Notes: a model not told the origin generated them from the letters alone. A stretch of 64,000 bases of DNA from Erwinia psidii (GCF_003846135.1 NZ_RHHM01000001.1:124001-188000), one strand, 5' to 3'. Counted from the stretch's first letter, positions 31,514 to 43,738 are shown. Numbers and translations: made by a program.

Positions 31514-33052
31514 ATGCCATTTTCAATAACTTCCAGGCAGGATAATACGAATACGTGCAAAATAGCCTGTTACAGTGTGGCCATTGCCCTGTTCGCTTTT
31601 CTGCTGTTTATCACCAGTGCTCTGGTATTTGTCTCGCAGCATCACAGTGAAGATCGCAGCAAGCTCAGCAGTTCTCCTCCCTACGACGTAAATGGCACCC
31701 CAAAAAAACCGGGTAACGCCTATCTGAGCAACAGCAGCCAGAATTTAACTGAACGAGCCGCCTTAAACATCAGTAACCGAACCTTTATGCAGGTAAACAA
31801 CGCCCTGTTTTTTTGTTCTTCTTCCAGTGGCAATATGCCTGTAAACCTTGCCAGGTTATCAGCGGACACCGGCCCCAACGAAGTCATAAACATGTGTCTG
31901 CCGACGCTCATGCCCAATAAGTCAGACCTGGCAATATGGCTGAAAGATCCACATATACCTCACAGCATCGAACTGGCTCCCCTCAACATTAACCTTCCGC
32001 TCTATTTGTTACTTGCCACTCACCAACAGGCACTGGCCACTATGCTACCTGCCAACATGGATATAGCCTTGAACAGTTGGGAACAGCATATTCACAATCT
32101 CACCGCCGTATCCGGTAATTCATCAGGAATGCTGGTGATGCCTGGTTTGCCTCTTACCCTACTGCTTTATGGTAAGCCGATCCTGGTTGATGACATAACC
32201 ATGGTGCTGCTGGCCGGTATGCTGTTCGCCCTACTAAGCGGTTTCGTTTTTTATATGCTGGTGTCCCGACGGATGCGCCCCGGCAGGGATATTTTAGAGG
32301 GGATCCGGCGTGGCAACTTTCATGTTGTATATCAACCTGTTATTGCAACAATGAGTGGCAAAATTTCATGTATTGAAGCCTTGCTACGCTGGACCCATCC
32401 TGAAAAGGGCAGTATTCCTCCCGATCGGTTTATCAGCTACGCGGAGAGTACGAATCTTATCGCCCCTTTAACACGTCATCTGTTTGAACTGGTAGCGCGT
32501 GACAGCCATATACTTCGTCGTATTCTGCCGGTGGGAACCGGATTCAATCTGAACATTTCGCCAAATCATCTCGCTGACAACTGTTTCTGTGATGACGTCG
32601 CGGCATGGTTGGAGGCGATGCCGCAGGATCACTTCAACTACGTCTTTGAAATTACTGAACGAACCATACTGGATGAACACAGTACGCAACCGGTGTTCAA
32701 CTGGATCCGTAATCAGGGGATCAGTATCGCTGTTGATGATTTCGGCACCGGACACAGCGCACTGATTTATCTTGATAAATTCAACTTTGATTATCTTAAA
32801 ATTGACAGGGGTTTTATTGAAAATATCAACAGTAAAACCCTGCACTCACCGGTCCTTGAAGCCGTTCTGACCATGGTCAGTAAGCTGGGCATGCTTGTCG
32901 TGGCAGAGGGTGTGGAAAACAGCGAACAGGCGTCCTGGCTGATTCGTCGTGGTGTTTCCCATCTTCAGGGCTATCTGTTCAGTCGCCCCTGTACCGTCCC
33001 GCAGTTAATGGAATATATGCAGCAAAACCAGCCGAAACTGTTTCTGAGTTAA
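31514..33052 (+). CDS. pdeN: CSS-motif EAL-domain c-di-GMP phosphodiesterase (PdeN/Rtn)
   Basis: The 512-residue protein has a first membrane segment at residues 18-42, a periplasmic CSS-motif domain (FFCSSSSGNM near residue 97), and a second segment at about residues 230-250. A cytoplasmic EAL domain follows. Its active-site motifs are present: EALLRW, NISPNHL, FEITERT, DDFGTGHS, LKIDRGFI and AEGVE, so it should hydrolyse c-di-GMP. In CSS-type enzymes periplasmic thiol state controls activity. The position between mepS and yejA is that of E. coli rtn (pdeN). Confidence 0.92.
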   Translation: MPFSITSRQDNTNTCKIACYSVAIALFAFLLFITSALVFVSQHHSEDRSKLSSSPPYDVNGTPKKPGNAYLSNSSQNLTERAALNISNRTFMQVNNALFFCSSSSGNMPVNLARLSADTGPNEVINMCLPTLMPNKSDLAIWLKDPHIPHSIELAPLNINLPLYLLLATHQQALATMLPANMDIALNSWEQHIHNLTAVSGNSSGMLVMPGLPLTLLLYGKPILVDDITMVLLAGMLFALLSGFVFYMLVSRRMRPGRDILEGIRRGNFHVVYQPVIATMSGKISCIEALLRWTHPEKGSIPPDRFISYAESTNLIAPLTRHLFELVARDSHILRRILPVGTGFNLNISPNHLADNCFCDDVAAWLEAMPQDHFNYVFEITERTILDEHSTQPVFNWIRNQGISIAVDDFGTGHSALIYLDKFNFDYLKIDRGFIENINSKTLHSPVLEAVLTMVSKLGMLVVAEGVENSEQASWLIRRGVSHLQGYLFSRPCTVPQLMEYMQQNQPKLFLS

Positions 33053-33168
33053 TTCTGTTGCATCAGTGGTGCATTGCCACAGCCAGCATACTGCTGTTAG
33101 GCTTGAGCGTTCGTACTGCTGCCGGGACTGGGCAGCTTAGGATTTTGTTTGCGGAGTTGAATAAGATA

Positions 33169-34977
33169 ATGATCTTGCGCTGGTTTGCCCTGATAATCTT
33201 CAGTGTTACCGCACCGTTGGCGTTGGCTGAAAATAGTAATGAGAGTTATGCCTTTGCCCAACTTGGCGAACCGAAATATGCGACAGACTTCAGCCATTAT
33301 GATTATGTCAATCCGGCAGCACCTAAGGGTGGAGATATCGTCCTCTCGGCAATCGGTACCTATGACAATTTCAATCGTTACGCCTCACGAGGTAATCCGG
33401 CCGCAGGATCAGAGACACTCTATGACACCCTGTTTGTCTCCCCTGACGATGAAGCGGGTAGCTATTATCCGTTGATTGCTGAATTCGCCCGCTACCCTGA
33501 CAGTTTCCGTTGGCTGGAAGTCACCCTTAAACCTCAGGCGCGTTTTCAGGATGGCACGCCGATGACCGCAAAAGACGCGGCTTTTACTTTTAATAAGTTT
33601 ATGACCGAAGGCGTGCCGCAGTTTAGGGTGGTTTTTAAAGGCGTGACGGCGAAAGCGATTACGGGGCTGACCGTGCGTTTTGACCTGCCGGAAAGCGATC
33701 GCGATAAAATGTTGTCGCTGCTCACTCTGCCGGTGTTTCCTGAAAAATTCTGGCAAGACCACAAACTGAATGAACCTCTCGCCACTCCGCCCCCTGCCAG
33801 CGGACCTTACCGGATATCCCGCTATAAAGTCGGTCAGTCCGTGACTTATTCCAGGGTTAAGGACTATTGGGCGGCAGACCTGCCGGTGAATAAGGGATTG
33901 CGTAACTTTGACACCCTGCGCTACGACTATTACCTGGATGACAATGTCGCTTTCGAAGCTTTTAAAGCCGGGGCATTTGATTTCCGCGCTGAGGGATCGG
34001 CAAAAAAATGGGCCACTCAGTATCAGGGTAAGAATTTCAGCAACCATTACATCGTCAAGGATGAGCAGCCAAACAAGGTTGCCAGCGCCACTACCTGGCT
34101 GGCATTCAACGTGCAGAAACCGTTGTTCAACGACAGACGAGTGCGCGAGGCCATCTCACTGGTGTTCGATTTTGAGTGGATGAACAGGACGTTGTTTTAC
34201 GGTGCGTATAAACGAACCAACAGCTATTTCCAGAACACGGAATACGCTGCACGGAATTACCCGGATGCCAAAGAACTGGAAATTCTGGCACCGTTTAAAG
34301 GTAAGATCCCGGATGAGGTTTTCTCGCAAATTTATCAACCCTCTCATACTGACGGTAGCGGATACGATCGTGACAATCTGCTAAAAGCGCTGGATTTATT
34401 AAAGCAGGCAGGCTGGCAACTGAAAAATCAGCGTCTGGTCAACGTAAAAACCGGTGTTCCATTCAGCTTCGAACTGCTGACCCAGAGCGGCGGTAACGAT
34501 CAGTGGATACTGCCCTTCCAGCATAATCTGACAAGAATTGGCATCAAATTAAACATCCGCCAGGTCGACAGTTCACAGTACCTCGCCCGCCTGCGGAAAA
34601 GTGATTTTGATATGCTGATGTCGCCTTATCCGGCAATGCCTTTCCCGGACAGCGGCCTGCAAATGTACTGGGCAACGCAGTATATCAATTCCAGCTATAA
34701 CCGCCCGCATGTTTCCAACCCTGTGATTGACAACCTGCTTGCTCAAATCAGTCAACGGCAGGGCAATAAAGCCGCGTTACTTCCTCTGGGACGGGCGCTT
34801 GACCGGGTTTTGCTGTGGAATTTCTATATGATCCCAATGTGGCACAGCGCGAACGATCGTTACGCCTGGTGGAATAAGTTTTCCATGCCAGAAACACGTC
34901 CTACCTGGTCATCAGGTTTCGACAGCTGGTGGTACGATGTCAATAAAGCCGCGCAGTTGCCGGCCCAACGTCGATAA
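33169..34977 (+). CDS. yejA: Oligopeptide (microcin C) ABC transporter binding protein YejA
   Basis: A 602-residue periplasmic SBP_bac_5-type binding protein. The signal peptide is at residues 1-20 of the start at 33169 ([10 protein letters not shown], ending ALA). This start is favoured over the open frame from 33058, which would bury the signal peptide 37 residues in. In E. coli YejABEF imports peptides and microcin C. Family segments such as [19 protein letters not shown] and ASGPYRI are visible. It is the first of four tightly packed genes. Confidence 0.92.
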   Translation: MILRWFALIIFSVTAPLALAENSNESYAFAQLGEPKYATDFSHYDYVNPAAPKGGDIVLSAIGTYDNFNRYASRGNPAAGSETLYDTLFVSPDDEAGSYYPLIAEFARYPDSFRWLEVTLKPQARFQDGTPMTAKDAAFTFNKFMTEGVPQFRVVFKGVTAKAITGLTVRFDLPESDRDKMLSLLTLPVFPEKFWQDHKLNEPLATPPPASGPYRISRYKVGQSVTYSRVKDYWAADLPVNKGLRNFDTLRYDYYLDDNVAFEAFKAGAFDFRAEGSAKKWATQYQGKNFSNHYIVKDEQPNKVASATTWLAFNVQKPLFNDRRVREAISLVFDFEWMNRTLFYGAYKRTNSYFQNTEYAARNYPDAKELEILAPFKGKIPDEVFSQIYQPSHTDGSGYDRDNLLKALDLLKQAGWQLKNQRLVNVKTGVPFSFELLTQSGGNDQWILPFQHNLTRIGIKLNIRQVDSSQYLARLRKSDFDMLMSPYPAMPFPDSGLQMYWATQYINSSYNRPHVSNPVIDNLLAQISQRQGNKAALLPLGRALDRVLLWNFYMIPMWHSANDRYAWWNKFSMPETRPTWSSGFDSWWYDVNKAAQLPAQRR

Positions 34978-34987
34978 GGAGCAGAGT

Positions 34988-36082
34988 TTGGGCAATTACC
35001 TGCTACGCAGATTGTTACTGATGATCCCCACCCTGTGGGCAATCATTACCATCAACTTTTTCATTGTACAAATCGCGCCGGGCGGCCCGGTGGATCAGGC
35101 GCTGGCAAACATTGAGTTTGGACAGAGCACCGGCATGCCGGGCACGGCTGGCACACTGCAAGCTCAGGGCAAAAACAAAGTCAATCTGAATCCTGGTGAC
35201 AATCAGTATCGCGGTTCGCGCGGTCTGGACCCGGAGGTGGTTGCCGAAATCACCAAACGTTATGGTTTCGATAAGCCGATTTATGAGCGTTACTTCAGCA
35301 TGCTGTGGAGCTATCTGCGTTTTGATTTCGGTGACAGCCTGTTCCGCAGTAGCTCGGTTATTCAACTGATTAAAAACAGCCTGCCGGTTTCAATGACCCT
35401 TGGCCTGTGGAGCACACTGATCATTTATCTGGTATCGATTCCGTTGGGTATCAAAAAAGCCGTGCGCAATGGCAGCGCCTTCGATATCTGGAGCAGCAGC
35501 ATCATTATTGTCGGTTATGCCATTCCGTCATTTCTGTTTGCAACGATTTTGATCGTGCTGTTTGCTGGCGGCAGTTATTTTGACTGGTTTCCATTACGCG
35601 GGCTGGTATCTGCCCAGTTTGACAGCCTGCGGTGGTACGGCAAGATTGCCGACTATTTGTGGCATATCACCCTGCCGGTTGCGGCAACGGTCATCGGCGG
35701 GTTTGCCACGCTGACCATGCTGACAAAAAATGCCTTTCTGGATGAAATCCGTAAACAGTACGTGGTAACCGCACGCGCTAAAGGGCTGGATGAAAAAAAA
35801 ATCCTTTACCGTCATGTATTTCGCAACGCCATGCTGCTGGTGATTGCGGGTTTTCCCGCCACCTTCATCAGTATGTTTTTTACCGGCTCGCTGCTGATCG
35901 AAGTGATGTTCTCGCTAAATGGTCTTGGCCTGCTGGGCTACGATGCCACCATTCAGCGTGATTATCCGGTCATGTTCGGCACGCTTTATATCTTCACCCT
36001 GATTGGCCTGTTGCTGAATATCCTCAGCGATATTACCTATACGCTGGTCGATCCGCGCATTGATTTTGAGGCACGCCAATGA
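34988..36082 (+). CDS. yejB: Oligopeptide ABC transporter permease YejB
   Basis: A 364-residue DppB/OppB-type permease with about six membrane segments and the EAA loop [15 protein letters not shown] near the C-terminal third. The start is TTG 34988: AAGGAG lies six bases upstream, and this gives the exact length of E. coli YejB and the family N-terminus ([16 protein letters not shown]). An ATG 17 codons upstream would overlap yejA. It overlaps yejE by four bases. Confidence 0.93.
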   Translation: MGNYLLRRLLLMIPTLWAIITINFFIVQIAPGGPVDQALANIEFGQSTGMPGTAGTLQAQGKNKVNLNPGDNQYRGSRGLDPEVVAEITKRYGFDKPIYERYFSMLWSYLRFDFGDSLFRSSSVIQLIKNSLPVSMTLGLWSTLIIYLVSIPLGIKKAVRNGSAFDIWSSSIIIVGYAIPSFLFATILIVLFAGGSYFDWFPLRGLVSAQFDSLRWYGKIADYLWHITLPVAATVIGGFATLTMLTKNAFLDEIRKQYVVTARAKGLDEKKILYRHVFRNAMLLVIAGFPATFISMFFTGSLLIEVMFSLNGLGLLGYDATIQRDYPVMFGTLYIFTLIGLLLNILSDITYTLVDPRIDFEARQ

Positions 36083-37104
36083 GCCGTTTAAGCCCTGTAA
36101 ACCAGGCCCGTTGGGCGAGATTCCGCCAAAACCGCCGGGGCTACTGGTCACTGTGGATTTTTGCCGTGGTATTTGTGTTGTGCCTTGGTGCCGAACTGCT
36201 GGCAAATGATAAACCCCTGGTGGTGCATTATCAGGGCCAGACCCGATTTCCACTGCTGGTCAATTACAGTGAATCGGATTTTGGCGGCCCGCTGGCCAGC
36301 GCTGCCGATTATCAGGATCCGTGGCTGAAGTCCCGTATTGAGCAACAGGGATGGGCCATCTGGGCGCCGGTTCGTTTTGGTGATGGTACTATTAACTTTG
36401 CCTCCAGAGTTCCCTTCCCTTCCCCGCCGTCTTTGCAAAACTGGCTGGGAACCGATGCCAACGGCGGCGATGTGCTGGCAAGATTACTTTATGGTACGCG
36501 CATTTCACTGCTGTTTGGCCTGATGCTGACGCTCATGTCCAGCATTATTGGCATTATCGTCGGTGCCTGTCAGGGCTATTACGGTGGCCGGGTTGATTTG
36601 TGGGGCCAGAGGATGATTGAGGTCTGGTCCGGGATGCCAACACTGTTTTTGATTATTCTGCTCTCAAGCGTTATCCAACCCGGATTCTGGTGGCTGCTGG
36701 CTATCACCGTTATGTTCGGCTGGATGCAACTGGTCGGCGTGGTCAGAGCTGAATTCCTCCGCGCACGCAATTTTGACTACATTCGTGCGGCTCAGGCGCT
36801 GGGAGTCAGCGATCGCAAAATTATGCTGAGGCATATGCTGCCGAATGCCACGGTGGCGACACTGACCTATCTGCCATTTATTCTTTGTGGCTCCATCACC
36901 ACGCTGACCTCCCTTGACTTTCTTGGCTTTGGTCTGCCGCTTGGCTCCCCTTCACTGGGTGAACTGCTGTTGCAGGGAAAAAACAACTTACAGGCCCCCT
37001 GGCTCGGAATAACCGCTTTCTTTACGCTGGCTCTCCTTCTGTCGCTGCTGATTTTTATCGGCGAGGCGGTTCGTGACGCCTTCGACCCCAGTAAGGTGCA
37101 CTGA
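36079..37104 (+). CDS. yejE: Oligopeptide ABC transporter permease YejE
   Basis: A 341-residue DppC/OppC-type permease, the second membrane subunit. It has an N-terminal membrane anchor, a periplasmic loop, and the typical [16 protein letters not shown] segment ahead of the core. The EAA loop around [16 protein letters not shown] is intact. It overlaps yejB by ATGA and yejF by one base, so all four genes are probably translated as a coupled unit. Confidence 0.94.
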   Translation: MSRLSPVNQARWARFRQNRRGYWSLWIFAVVFVLCLGAELLANDKPLVVHYQGQTRFPLLVNYSESDFGGPLASAADYQDPWLKSRIEQQGWAIWAPVRFGDGTINFASRVPFPSPPSLQNWLGTDANGGDVLARLLYGTRISLLFGLMLTLMSSIIGIIVGACQGYYGGRVDLWGQRMIEVWSGMPTLFLIILLSSVIQPGFWWLLAITVMFGWMQLVGVVRAEFLRARNFDYIRAAQALGVSDRKIMLRHMLPNATVATLTYLPFILCGSITTLTSLDFLGFGLPLGSPSLGELLLQGKNNLQAPWLGITAFFTLALLLSLLIFIGEAVRDAFDPSKVH

Positions 37105-38687
37105 TGTCACTGCTGAGCATAAAAAACTTAAGTATTGCTTTTCGTCAGGGCGGCGCAAGCCGCCTGGTGGTGGACAATCTTTCACTGTCGGTGGCTGCCG
37201 GGGAAACGCTGGCGCTGGTGGGCGAATCAGGATCGGGAAAAAGCGTGACGGCACAGTCGGTAATGCGCCTGTTGCCAGAGCCACCGGTCCATTATCCGCA
37301 GGGCGAGATCCTGTTTGCCGGACAGGATGTGCTGAAAGCCGATGAGCGAACGCTGCGGGGATGGCGTGGTAATCGCATGACGATGATCTTCCAGGAACCA
37401 ATGGTCTCCCTCAATCCATTGCACAATATTGAAAAGCAGCTGTATGAAGTATTGTCGCTCCACCGCGGGATGCGTCGGGAGGCTGCCCGCGCCGAAATGC
37501 TTAGCTGCCTTGATCGCGTGGGTATACGTCAGGCAGGCAGGCGGCTGAGCGCTTTTCCTCATCAGCTTTCCGGTGGCGAGCGACAGCGGGTGATGATTGC
37601 TATGGCCTTACTGACCCGGCCGGAGTTGCTGATCGCTGATGAACCGACCACGGCGCTGGATGTGACGGTGCAGGCTCAGATTCTGCTTTTGCTGCAAGAG
37701 CTGAAGCAGGAGCTGAATATGGGGCTGTTGTTCATCACCCATAATCTGAATATTGTCCGTCGGCTGGCCGATAATGTGACAGTAATGCGCCAGGGGCAGA
37801 ATGTGGAAAGCAACAGCCTGACGCGGTTGTTCAGCGCCCCGGCCCATCCCTATACCAAAGCACTGCTTGATGCTGAGCCGGATGGTCGTCCCGACCCGTT
37901 CGACAGCCAGACGACTCCGTTGCTGCATGTGGATCGGCTGACGGTCTCGTTCCCGCTGAGACAGGGCATAATGCGACGGTTCGGCGGCTATCACCACGCA
38001 CTGAAATCACTGAGCTTTACGCTACGTCCCGGTGAAAGTCTGGGACTGGTGGGCGAATCAGGTTCTGGAAAGAGCACTACCGGTCTGGCCCTTCTGCGAT
38101 TAATTCCGTCACAGGGAGAAATCTGGTTCGCCGGACAACCTCTGCACCAATGGGATCGCCGGAAAATGTTGCCGATCAGACGCCAGGTACAGGTGGTATT
38201 TCAGGACCCCAATTCATCCATGAACCCCAGACTGACCGTGTTGCAGATTATCGCAGAAGGCTTGCAGGTACATCATCCCGAACTGACAGCCGCACAGCGG
38301 GAAGAGAAAGTAATGGCGATGATGCAGGAAGTCGGGCTTGACCCGGAAACCCGACATCGCTATCCGACTGAGTTTTCAGGCGGCCAGCGTCAGCGCGTGG
38401 CGATTGCCAGAGCGGTCATTCTGAAACCCCGGCTGATTATTCTTGATGAGCCGACCTCTTCACTGGATCGCTCGGTACAGAAACAAATTCTTGCTCTGCT
38501 GAAAAAGCTGCAGCAGGAGCACCGGCTGGCATACATTTTTATCAGTCATGATTTGCAGGTGGTTCGTTCACTCTGTCATCAGATGGTGGTGTTACGCCAG
38601 GGGGAAGTGGTTGAACAGGGAGAATGTGAACAGATTTTTGCTGCACCAAAGCAGGCTTACACACAACAGCTACTGGCACTGAAATGA
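37104..38687 (+). CDS. yejF: Oligopeptide ABC transporter, double ATP-binding protein YejF
   Basis: A 527-residue fusion of two OppD/OppF-like ATPase domains. Domain 1 has GESGSGKS near residue 40, LSGGERQR and [11 protein letters not shown]. Domain 2, from about residue 270, has a second [16 protein letters not shown] and [12 protein letters not shown]. Both sites look catalytically competent. It powers YejB/YejE. A long hairpin follows the stop. Confidence 0.95.
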   Translation: MSLLSIKNLSIAFRQGGASRLVVDNLSLSVAAGETLALVGESGSGKSVTAQSVMRLLPEPPVHYPQGEILFAGQDVLKADERTLRGWRGNRMTMIFQEPMVSLNPLHNIEKQLYEVLSLHRGMRREAARAEMLSCLDRVGIRQAGRRLSAFPHQLSGGERQRVMIAMALLTRPELLIADEPTTALDVTVQAQILLLLQELKQELNMGLLFITHNLNIVRRLADNVTVMRQGQNVESNSLTRLFSAPAHPYTKALLDAEPDGRPDPFDSQTTPLLHVDRLTVSFPLRQGIMRRFGGYHHALKSLSFTLRPGESLGLVGESGSGKSTTGLALLRLIPSQGEIWFAGQPLHQWDRRKMLPIRRQVQVVFQDPNSSMNPRLTVLQIIAEGLQVHHPELTAAQREEKVMAMMQEVGLDPETRHRYPTEFSGGQRQRVAIARAVILKPRLIILDEPTSSLDRSVQKQILALLKKLQQEHRLAYIFISHDLQVVRSLCHQMVVLRQGEVVEQGECEQIFAAPKQAYTQQLLALK

Positions 38688-38691
38688 GAAA

Positions 38692-38720
38692 ATCTGCCTG
38701 ATTGAGATAATCAGGCAGAT
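38692..38720. terminator. Bidirectional terminator between yejF and yejG
   Basis: A perfect 12-bp stem (ATCTGCCTGATT with AATCAGGCAGAT) has a 5-base loop and a T run after it on the + strand. It overlaps the last codons of yejG on the other strand. Confidence 0.85.
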
Positions 38721-39052
38721 GCATTTTTAAATGGCTCAGCAATGCCGACACCGAAATTTTTAAGCCGACAGGTGGTAGCGCATTCATCATGGCGGGCGAC
38801 AAACAGGCATGGTTCCCCCTCCCATTCAACGACGGAGCAGTCAAGCTGGATTTCAGCCAGTGCGTCTTTAATCATCTGCATCACATCCCAGGCCTGTGCG
38901 CCATGGTGGCTTAGCAGGCTAAGTCCCACCAAATCGTCATCGGTTGCTATGCTGCTGATAAGCAGTGGCTCCACACTCGCCCCACGACCTCCACCACCCC
39001 ATCGATAACTCTGAGGCAGACGGTGTACCACTGAATGTTGTAATGTATTCAT
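38711..39052 (-). CDS. yejG: YejG family protein
   Basis: A 113-residue small protein with the YejG pattern: HRLPQSYRW near the start, then WEGEPCLFV and the conserved C-terminal block CRLKNFGVGIAEPF. No function is established for the family; some homologues are annotated as needed for aminoglycoside resistance, which I cannot support here. The start at 39052 (MNTLQHS) fits the E. coli protein; the frame is open 16 codons further. Confidence 0.9.
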   Translation of the reverse strand: MNTLQHSVVHRLPQSYRWGGGGRGASVEPLLISSIATDDDLVGLSLLSHHGAQAWDVMQMIKDALAEIQLDCSVVEWEGEPCLFVARHDECATTCRLKNFGVGIAEPFKNASA

Positions 39053-39320
39053 GCTGTTCCCCCAGACCGGTATCGCTGAAGTGCCGTTGTTCCGCGGCAA
39101 ACAAGCGGTGTTTAGATTATGCAGCCAGCCAACTGCGTCTGCATTTATCGGTCATAATGGCACTATTTTTTGAGATCTCGCTCCCATTTTAACATTATTT
39201 TTACCGCTTTATCGTTCCGATAACAATCACTTTGTTGCACAGAGATATCTTTTTGTAGCGTTATTTTCACATTATAGCAACATATGAAAAAAACACCGAA
39301 AGCTCGCGCGGATGTGTTAT

Positions 39321-40529
39321 TCAGCCGGCAGCACCCTGGTGTGATCGGATTGCATAGCTCAACAACAGCACAGAAAGCGTGGCACAAATGAAGATCGAAC
39401 TGACCATTGGCCATGCGCTGGTAAAGGTTATGGTGGACAGCAGCGCACCGGTCAAAGCACCCACGCCAAAACGCAGCGTCCCCGCCAGCGATGAAGCCGT
39501 CCCCGCCATATGTGGAAATTCTTCGAGAATGACCGCCATCGCGTTTGACGACACCATGGCAACACAACCAATATATAAGGCCACTCCAAATACCAGTGGC
39601 AAAAATCCAAGATTGAACGCACTGACCACCACCATCCATACGGCCATGCTGAGCTGCACCAGCAGGCCAAAACGAAACATCACCACCGGCCCAAAGCGAC
39701 GTACCGATCGACTGTTAACCAGCGTCATCAGAAAAAGGAACACCACATTTAGCGCAAAGTAGTAACCAAAATTCTGCGGTGAGATGTGGTTCAGTTCGAT
39801 ATAGACAAATGGCCCGGCGTTGAGAAAGGAGAACATACCGGCAAAGGAGAAGCCGCTGGCCAGCATATAGCTAAATACGCGCTTATGGCGAACCAGCGAC
39901 AGGAAGTTTAACAACGTGGTTCGCAAGTGGAATTTCTGGCGTTTATCTGCTGGCAGCGTCTCTTTAATCTGTGTCACCACCATCACCGTGGTGACAACGG
40001 CTACCATTGAGATGCTCCAGAAAACAGCATGCCAGCTCCAGATCAGCAGTAGCCAGCCGCCAACAATCGGTGCCAGCAGTGGCGCAATGGTCGTCACCAG
40101 CATTACAAAGGACATCATGCGGGAAAACTCCTCTTTCGAGTAGCAGTCACGCATCAGGGCGCTGATCACCACGCTGCCCGCGGCCGCCGACAGGCCATGC
40201 AACAGGCGCATAAAGATAAGCTGATCGATGGTTTGCGCCATCGCACAGGCGGCTGCCGCCACCGCGAAAACCAGCGTCCCAACGGAAATCACTGGCTTGC
40301 GACCAAAACTGTCGGCCAGCGGACCGTAAATTAACTGGCCCAGCGCAAAACCAAGAATGTAGATATTCAGCGTCATCTGTACACTACCAGCAGACACGCC
40401 GAACTCTCTGGCAATCTGCGGTAGTGCAGGCAGATACATATCAATCGATAACGGCATCAGCATTGCCAGCAGCCCGAGGATCACTACCAGTCCCAGCGAG
40501 GAGTTTTTTTCCTTGCGCACGCTTGTCAT
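39321..40529 (-). CDS. bcr: Bicyclomycin/multidrug MFS efflux protein Bcr
   Basis: A 402-residue Bcr/CflA-type drug:proton antiporter with twelve predicted membrane segments. The first segments ([18 protein letters not shown]) and the motif-A loop after TM2 ([12 protein letters not shown]) are typical. E. coli Bcr exports bicyclomycin, sulfonamides and dipeptides. It starts four bases inside the end of rsuA (ATGA overlap type) and follows it in a two-gene unit, as in E. coli. Confidence 0.92.
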   Translation of the reverse strand: MTSVRKEKNSSLGLVVILGLLAMLMPLSIDMYLPALPQIAREFGVSAGSVQMTLNIYILGFALGQLIYGPLADSFGRKPVISVGTLVFAVAAAACAMAQTIDQLIFMRLLHGLSAAAGSVVISALMRDCYSKEEFSRMMSFVMLVTTIAPLLAPIVGGWLLLIWSWHAVFWSISMVAVVTTVMVVTQIKETLPADKRQKFHLRTTLLNFLSLVRHKRVFSYMLASGFSFAGMFSFLNAGPFVYIELNHISPQNFGYYFALNVVFLFLMTLVNSRSVRRFGPVVMFRFGLLVQLSMAVWMVVVSAFNLGFLPLVFGVALYIGCVAMVSSNAMAVILEEFPHMAGTASSLAGTLRFGVGALTGALLSTITFTSAWPMVSSIFICATLSVLLLSYAIRSHQGAAG

Positions 40530-41251
40530 TCCTTGTTTATTTTTTTGCCTGACGCGGCAGCAACGCTGGCAATCTCTTCTGCCGTCAACGTGCGGTATTC
40601 ACCCGGTTGCAGTTCTGCATCAAGTTTGATCCCGCCGATACGCTCACGATGCAACGCCACCACATGGTTCCCTACGGCTGCAAACATCCGTTTAACCTGA
40701 TGGTAGCGCCCTTCGCTAATGGTCAGACGCACCTGAGATGCGCCGATCACCTCCAGCAGAGCCGGTTTCGTAAGGTCTTTTTCATTGTGTAGCTGCACAC
40801 CAGCTGTAAATTTCTCTGCCGTATCTGCGCTAAGCGGAGATTCAAGGGTGACCAGATAGGTTTTTTCGCAGTGATGGCGCGGGGAAGTAATACGGTGCGA
40901 CCATTGCCCATCGTCGGTCATCAGCACCAGCCCGGTGGTATCAATATCCAGCCTCCCTGCCGCATGTAATTTATACGCAGCAGGCTCGTCAAGAAAATAC
41001 AGCACGGTGGGGTGATCGGGATCGTCAGTGGAACAGACGTATCCCTGCGGTTTGTTAAGCATAAAATAACGCGGCCCGATTTGCAGTTGCAGCGGGTTTC
41101 CGTCGTATGCCACCTCATTTTCCGGGCTAAGCCTGAAGGCACCGTCACGCACCACCTCACCATCCACGGTAACTTTGCGTGCCCGTAACTCACGTCCGGC
41201 AATAGCCCGACTGATTTCCAGTTGCTGAGATAAAAATTTATCAAGTCGCAT
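40526..41251 (-). CDS. rsuA: 16S rRNA pseudouridine(516) synthase RsuA
   Basis: The 241-residue enzyme has an N-terminal S4-like RNA-binding domain ([20 protein letters not shown]) and a catalytic domain with the RLDxxTTG-type motif ([19 protein letters not shown]), which contains the catalytic aspartate. It makes pseudouridine 516 in the small-subunit rRNA. It is about ten residues longer at the C-terminus than the E. coli protein. It leads the rsuA-bcr unit and is divergent from radD. Confidence 0.93.
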   Translation of the reverse strand: MRLDKFLSQQLEISRAIAGRELRARKVTVDGEVVRDGAFRLSPENEVAYDGNPLQLQIGPRYFMLNKPQGYVCSTDDPDHPTVLYFLDEPAAYKLHAAGRLDIDTTGLVLMTDDGQWSHRITSPRHHCEKTYLVTLESPLSADTAEKFTAGVQLHNEKDLTKPALLEVIGASQVRLTISEGRYHQVKRMFAAVGNHVVALHRERIGGIKLDAELQPGEYRTLTAEEIASVAAASGKKINKE

Positions 41252-41457
41252 TAAATCTGTACTGCCTGTTTGAATGAAAAAAACTGACGCCTCTGAAAGA
41301 GACGGATGAAGGACGTGCGGATATTTGACATGGCGTCACGCCCGCAATCTCAGACGGCAGTATATCGGGAGTTCGCCCACAGGCACAGAGCCCGGTAAAC
41401 ATCACACAAGCTTTCGTGACATAATGCGGCTTTGTTCGCGGAACTCATCAAACAGTA

Positions 41458-43212
41458 ATGTCATTTACACTGCGCCCTTATCAGCACGAGGCGGTTGAAG
41501 CCACCCTCACCCACTTCCGTGGTTCCCACCACCCTGCGGTCATTGTACTGCCCACCGGTGCCGGTAAAAGTCTGGTGATTGCTGAACTGGCTAAGCGCGC
41601 CCGTGGCCGCGTGCTGGTTCTGGCCCACGTCAAAGAACTGGTCGCACAGAATCACAGCAAATATCAATCCTATGGCCTGAAAGCGGATATTTTTGCCGCA
41701 GGACTGCAACGACGGGAGAGCCAGAGCAAAGTGGTTTTTGGCAGCGTGCAGTCAGTAGCACGCAACCTGCAGCAGTTCGACGGTGAATTTACGCTGCTGA
41801 TTGTCGATGAATGCCACCGCATCAGCGACGCTGTTGACAGTCAGTATCAGACAATCCTCAGCCATCTTCGTCTGCGTAACCCCCAGCTGCGACTGCTCGG
41901 TCTGACCGCAACGCCCTACCGACTGGGGAAGGGCTGGATTTACCAGTTTCATTACCACGGTATGGTACGTGGCAATGAACATGCGCTTTTCCGGGACTGT
42001 ATTTACGAACTGCCACTACGGTATATGATTAAACACGGCTTTCTGGTGCCGCCAGAGAGGCTTGATATGCCGGTCGTACAGTATGATTTCAGTCGTCTGA
42101 CCGCCAGAGACAATGGCCTGTTTAGCGAGGCCGATCTCAACCGTGAACTGACTCAACAGCGGCGGATAACGCCACATATTATCAGACAGATCGTCGAATT
42201 CTCCCTGGACCGTCAGGGTGTAATGATTTTTGCCGCAACGGTCGAACATGCCAGAGAAGTGGCGGGTCTGTTACCGCAGGATAATGCACTGATTACCGCA
42301 GCTACGCCTGCCAGCGAGCGCGATGCATTGATCGCTGCGTTCAAAGCACGCCAGCTGCGCTATCTGGTTAATGTGGCCGTGCTGACCACCGGGTTTGATG
42401 CACCGCACGTTGATCTGATAGCCATCCTGCGCCCCACTGAATCGGTCAGCCTTTATCAACAGATTGTGGGGCGTGGACTGCGCCTTTGTCCCGGCAAACG
42501 GGACTGCCTGATCCTTGATTATGCGGGCAATGCACATGATATTTTTACACCGGAAGTCGGCACTCCCAGGGGCAAAAGCGATAACCAGCCGGTGCAGGTT
42601 TTTTGTCCAACCTGCGATTTTGCCAACATTTTCTGGGGAAAACTCGCGTCAGATGGCACCATCACTGAACATTATGGCCGTCGCTGCCAGGGGATCGTTG
42701 AAAACAGTGATGGCGAACGCCAGCAGTGCGATTATCGCTTTCGTTACAAGAGCTGCCCGCACTGCCTTGCCGAAAATGATATTGCTGCCCGCCGATGTCA
42801 TCAGTGTGAGGCGGTACTGGTGGACCCCGACGATATGCTGAAAGCCGCGCTGAAACTGAAAGATGCTCTGGTGCTGCGCTGCGCTGCAATGCGACTCGAA
42901 TGCGGATCTGATGAAAAAGGCGAGTGGCTGAAAGCACGCTATTATGACGAAGATGCCACAGAAGTGAGTGAACGTTTCCGTCTGAGTACCCCCGCTCAGC
43001 GTACCGCCTTTGAACAGATTTTCCTGCGCCCCCACCAGCGCGCGCCGGGCATTGCGATGGTGTGGAAAAGCGCAGAGGACATTATTGCTATGGAGCCATT
43101 ATTGCGACACCCCGACTTTGTTGTGGCCCGAAAACAGCGCCATTACTGGCAAATCCGCGAGAAAGTTTTCGACTATCAGGGGCGTTATCGCCGGGCCTGG
43201 GAGCTTCGCTGA
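41458..43212 (+). CDS. radD: DEAD/DEAH-type DNA repair ATPase RadD (YejH)
   Basis: A 584-residue superfamily-2 helicase-like protein. Motif I is PTGAGKS (about residues 32-38), motif II is DECH, motif III TATPYR, and motif VI is [10 protein letters not shown]-terminal cysteine-rich region ([24 protein letters not shown]) probably binds zinc. In E. coli RadD helps recover from double-strand breaks and stimulates RecA. The position before rplY is conserved. Confidence 0.93.
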   Translation: MSFTLRPYQHEAVEATLTHFRGSHHPAVIVLPTGAGKSLVIAELAKRARGRVLVLAHVKELVAQNHSKYQSYGLKADIFAAGLQRRESQSKVVFGSVQSVARNLQQFDGEFTLLIVDECHRISDAVDSQYQTILSHLRLRNPQLRLLGLTATPYRLGKGWIYQFHYHGMVRGNEHALFRDCIYELPLRYMIKHGFLVPPERLDMPVVQYDFSRLTARDNGLFSEADLNRELTQQRRITPHIIRQIVEFSLDRQGVMIFAATVEHAREVAGLLPQDNALITAATPASERDALIAAFKARQLRYLVNVAVLTTGFDAPHVDLIAILRPTESVSLYQQIVGRGLRLCPGKRDCLILDYAGNAHDIFTPEVGTPRGKSDNQPVQVFCPTCDFANIFWGKLASDGTITEHYGRRCQGIVENSDGERQQCDYRFRYKSCPHCLAENDIAARRCHQCEAVLVDPDDMLKAALKLKDALVLRCAAMRLECGSDEKGEWLKARYYDEDATEVSERFRLSTPAQRTAFEQIFLRPHQRAPGIAMVWKSAEDIIAMEPLLRHPDFVVARKQRHYWQIREKVFDYQGRYRRAWELR

Positions 43213-43280
43213 CATCAATGGCTACCCCATTAGCCCAGGGTCGGACAGTGACCCGCAAAATAAAACGCGGCATATAGCCG

Positions 43281-43310
43281 TTGCCGGAACACCTGAAGTA
43301 AGGCTATAAT
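43281..43310 (+). promoter_or_regulatory. Predicted rplY promoter
   Basis: TTGCCG (43281-43286) and a perfect TATAAT (43305-43310) are 18 bases apart, placing the start point near 43317. That gives a leader of about 80 bases before rplY. L25 of enterobacteria is known to have an autoregulatory leader that mimics its 5S rRNA site. Such a fold could sit here but was not modelled. Confidence 0.6.
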
Positions 43311-43398
43311 CCGCCCCGCTTTTGCAACCGCAGAAGCTGAAATACCAACCTGTTGCTGGGTCGCCTGTAGCAGGATAATCACTTTAAGAGACTGAACA

Positions 43399-43683
43399 AT
43401 GTTCACTATCAATGCAGAAGAACGTAAAGAGCAGGGTAAGGGTGCGAGCCGCCGCCTGCGTGCAGCTAACAAATTCCCGGCCATTATTTATGGCGGTAAA
43501 GATGCAGCTGTTGCCATCGAACTGGACCACGACTCGGTGATGAACATGCAGGCTAAGCCTGAGTTCTACAGCGAAGTGCTGACTCTGGTTATCAATGGCA
43601 AAGAAACCAAAGTGAAAGTGCAGGCTGTACAGCGTCACCCGTTCAAGCCAAAACTGCACCACATCGATTTCGTTCGCGCTTAA
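43399..43683 (+). CDS. rplY: 50S ribosomal protein L25
   Basis: A 94-residue single-domain L25 that binds 5S rRNA loop E. The sequence starts [21 protein letters not shown] and is collinear with the 94-residue E. coli protein. It lacks the C-terminal CTC domain found in longer family members, as is normal in enterobacteria. A strong terminator follows. Confidence 0.97.
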   Translation: MFTINAEERKEQGKGASRRLRAANKFPAIIYGGKDAAVAIELDHDSVMNMQAKPEFYSEVLTLVINGKETKVKVQAVQRHPFKPKLHHIDFVRA

Positions 43684-43706
43684 TTGCCGTTCGTCTCCGA
43701 TAAAAA

Positions 43707-43735
43707 AACGCCGCGATATGCGGCGTTTTTTTTTG
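43707..43735. terminator. Bidirectional terminator between rplY and yejK
   Basis: An 8-bp stem (AACGCCGC with GCGGCGTT) and 5-base loop are preceded by seven A and followed by a long T run. It can terminate both convergent genes. Confidence 0.92.
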
Positions 43736-43738
43736 CGC

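Noticed and set aside
33058..33168. Upstream extension of yejA
   Set aside because: It would place the clear signal peptide 37 residues inside the protein; ATG 33169 fits the family.
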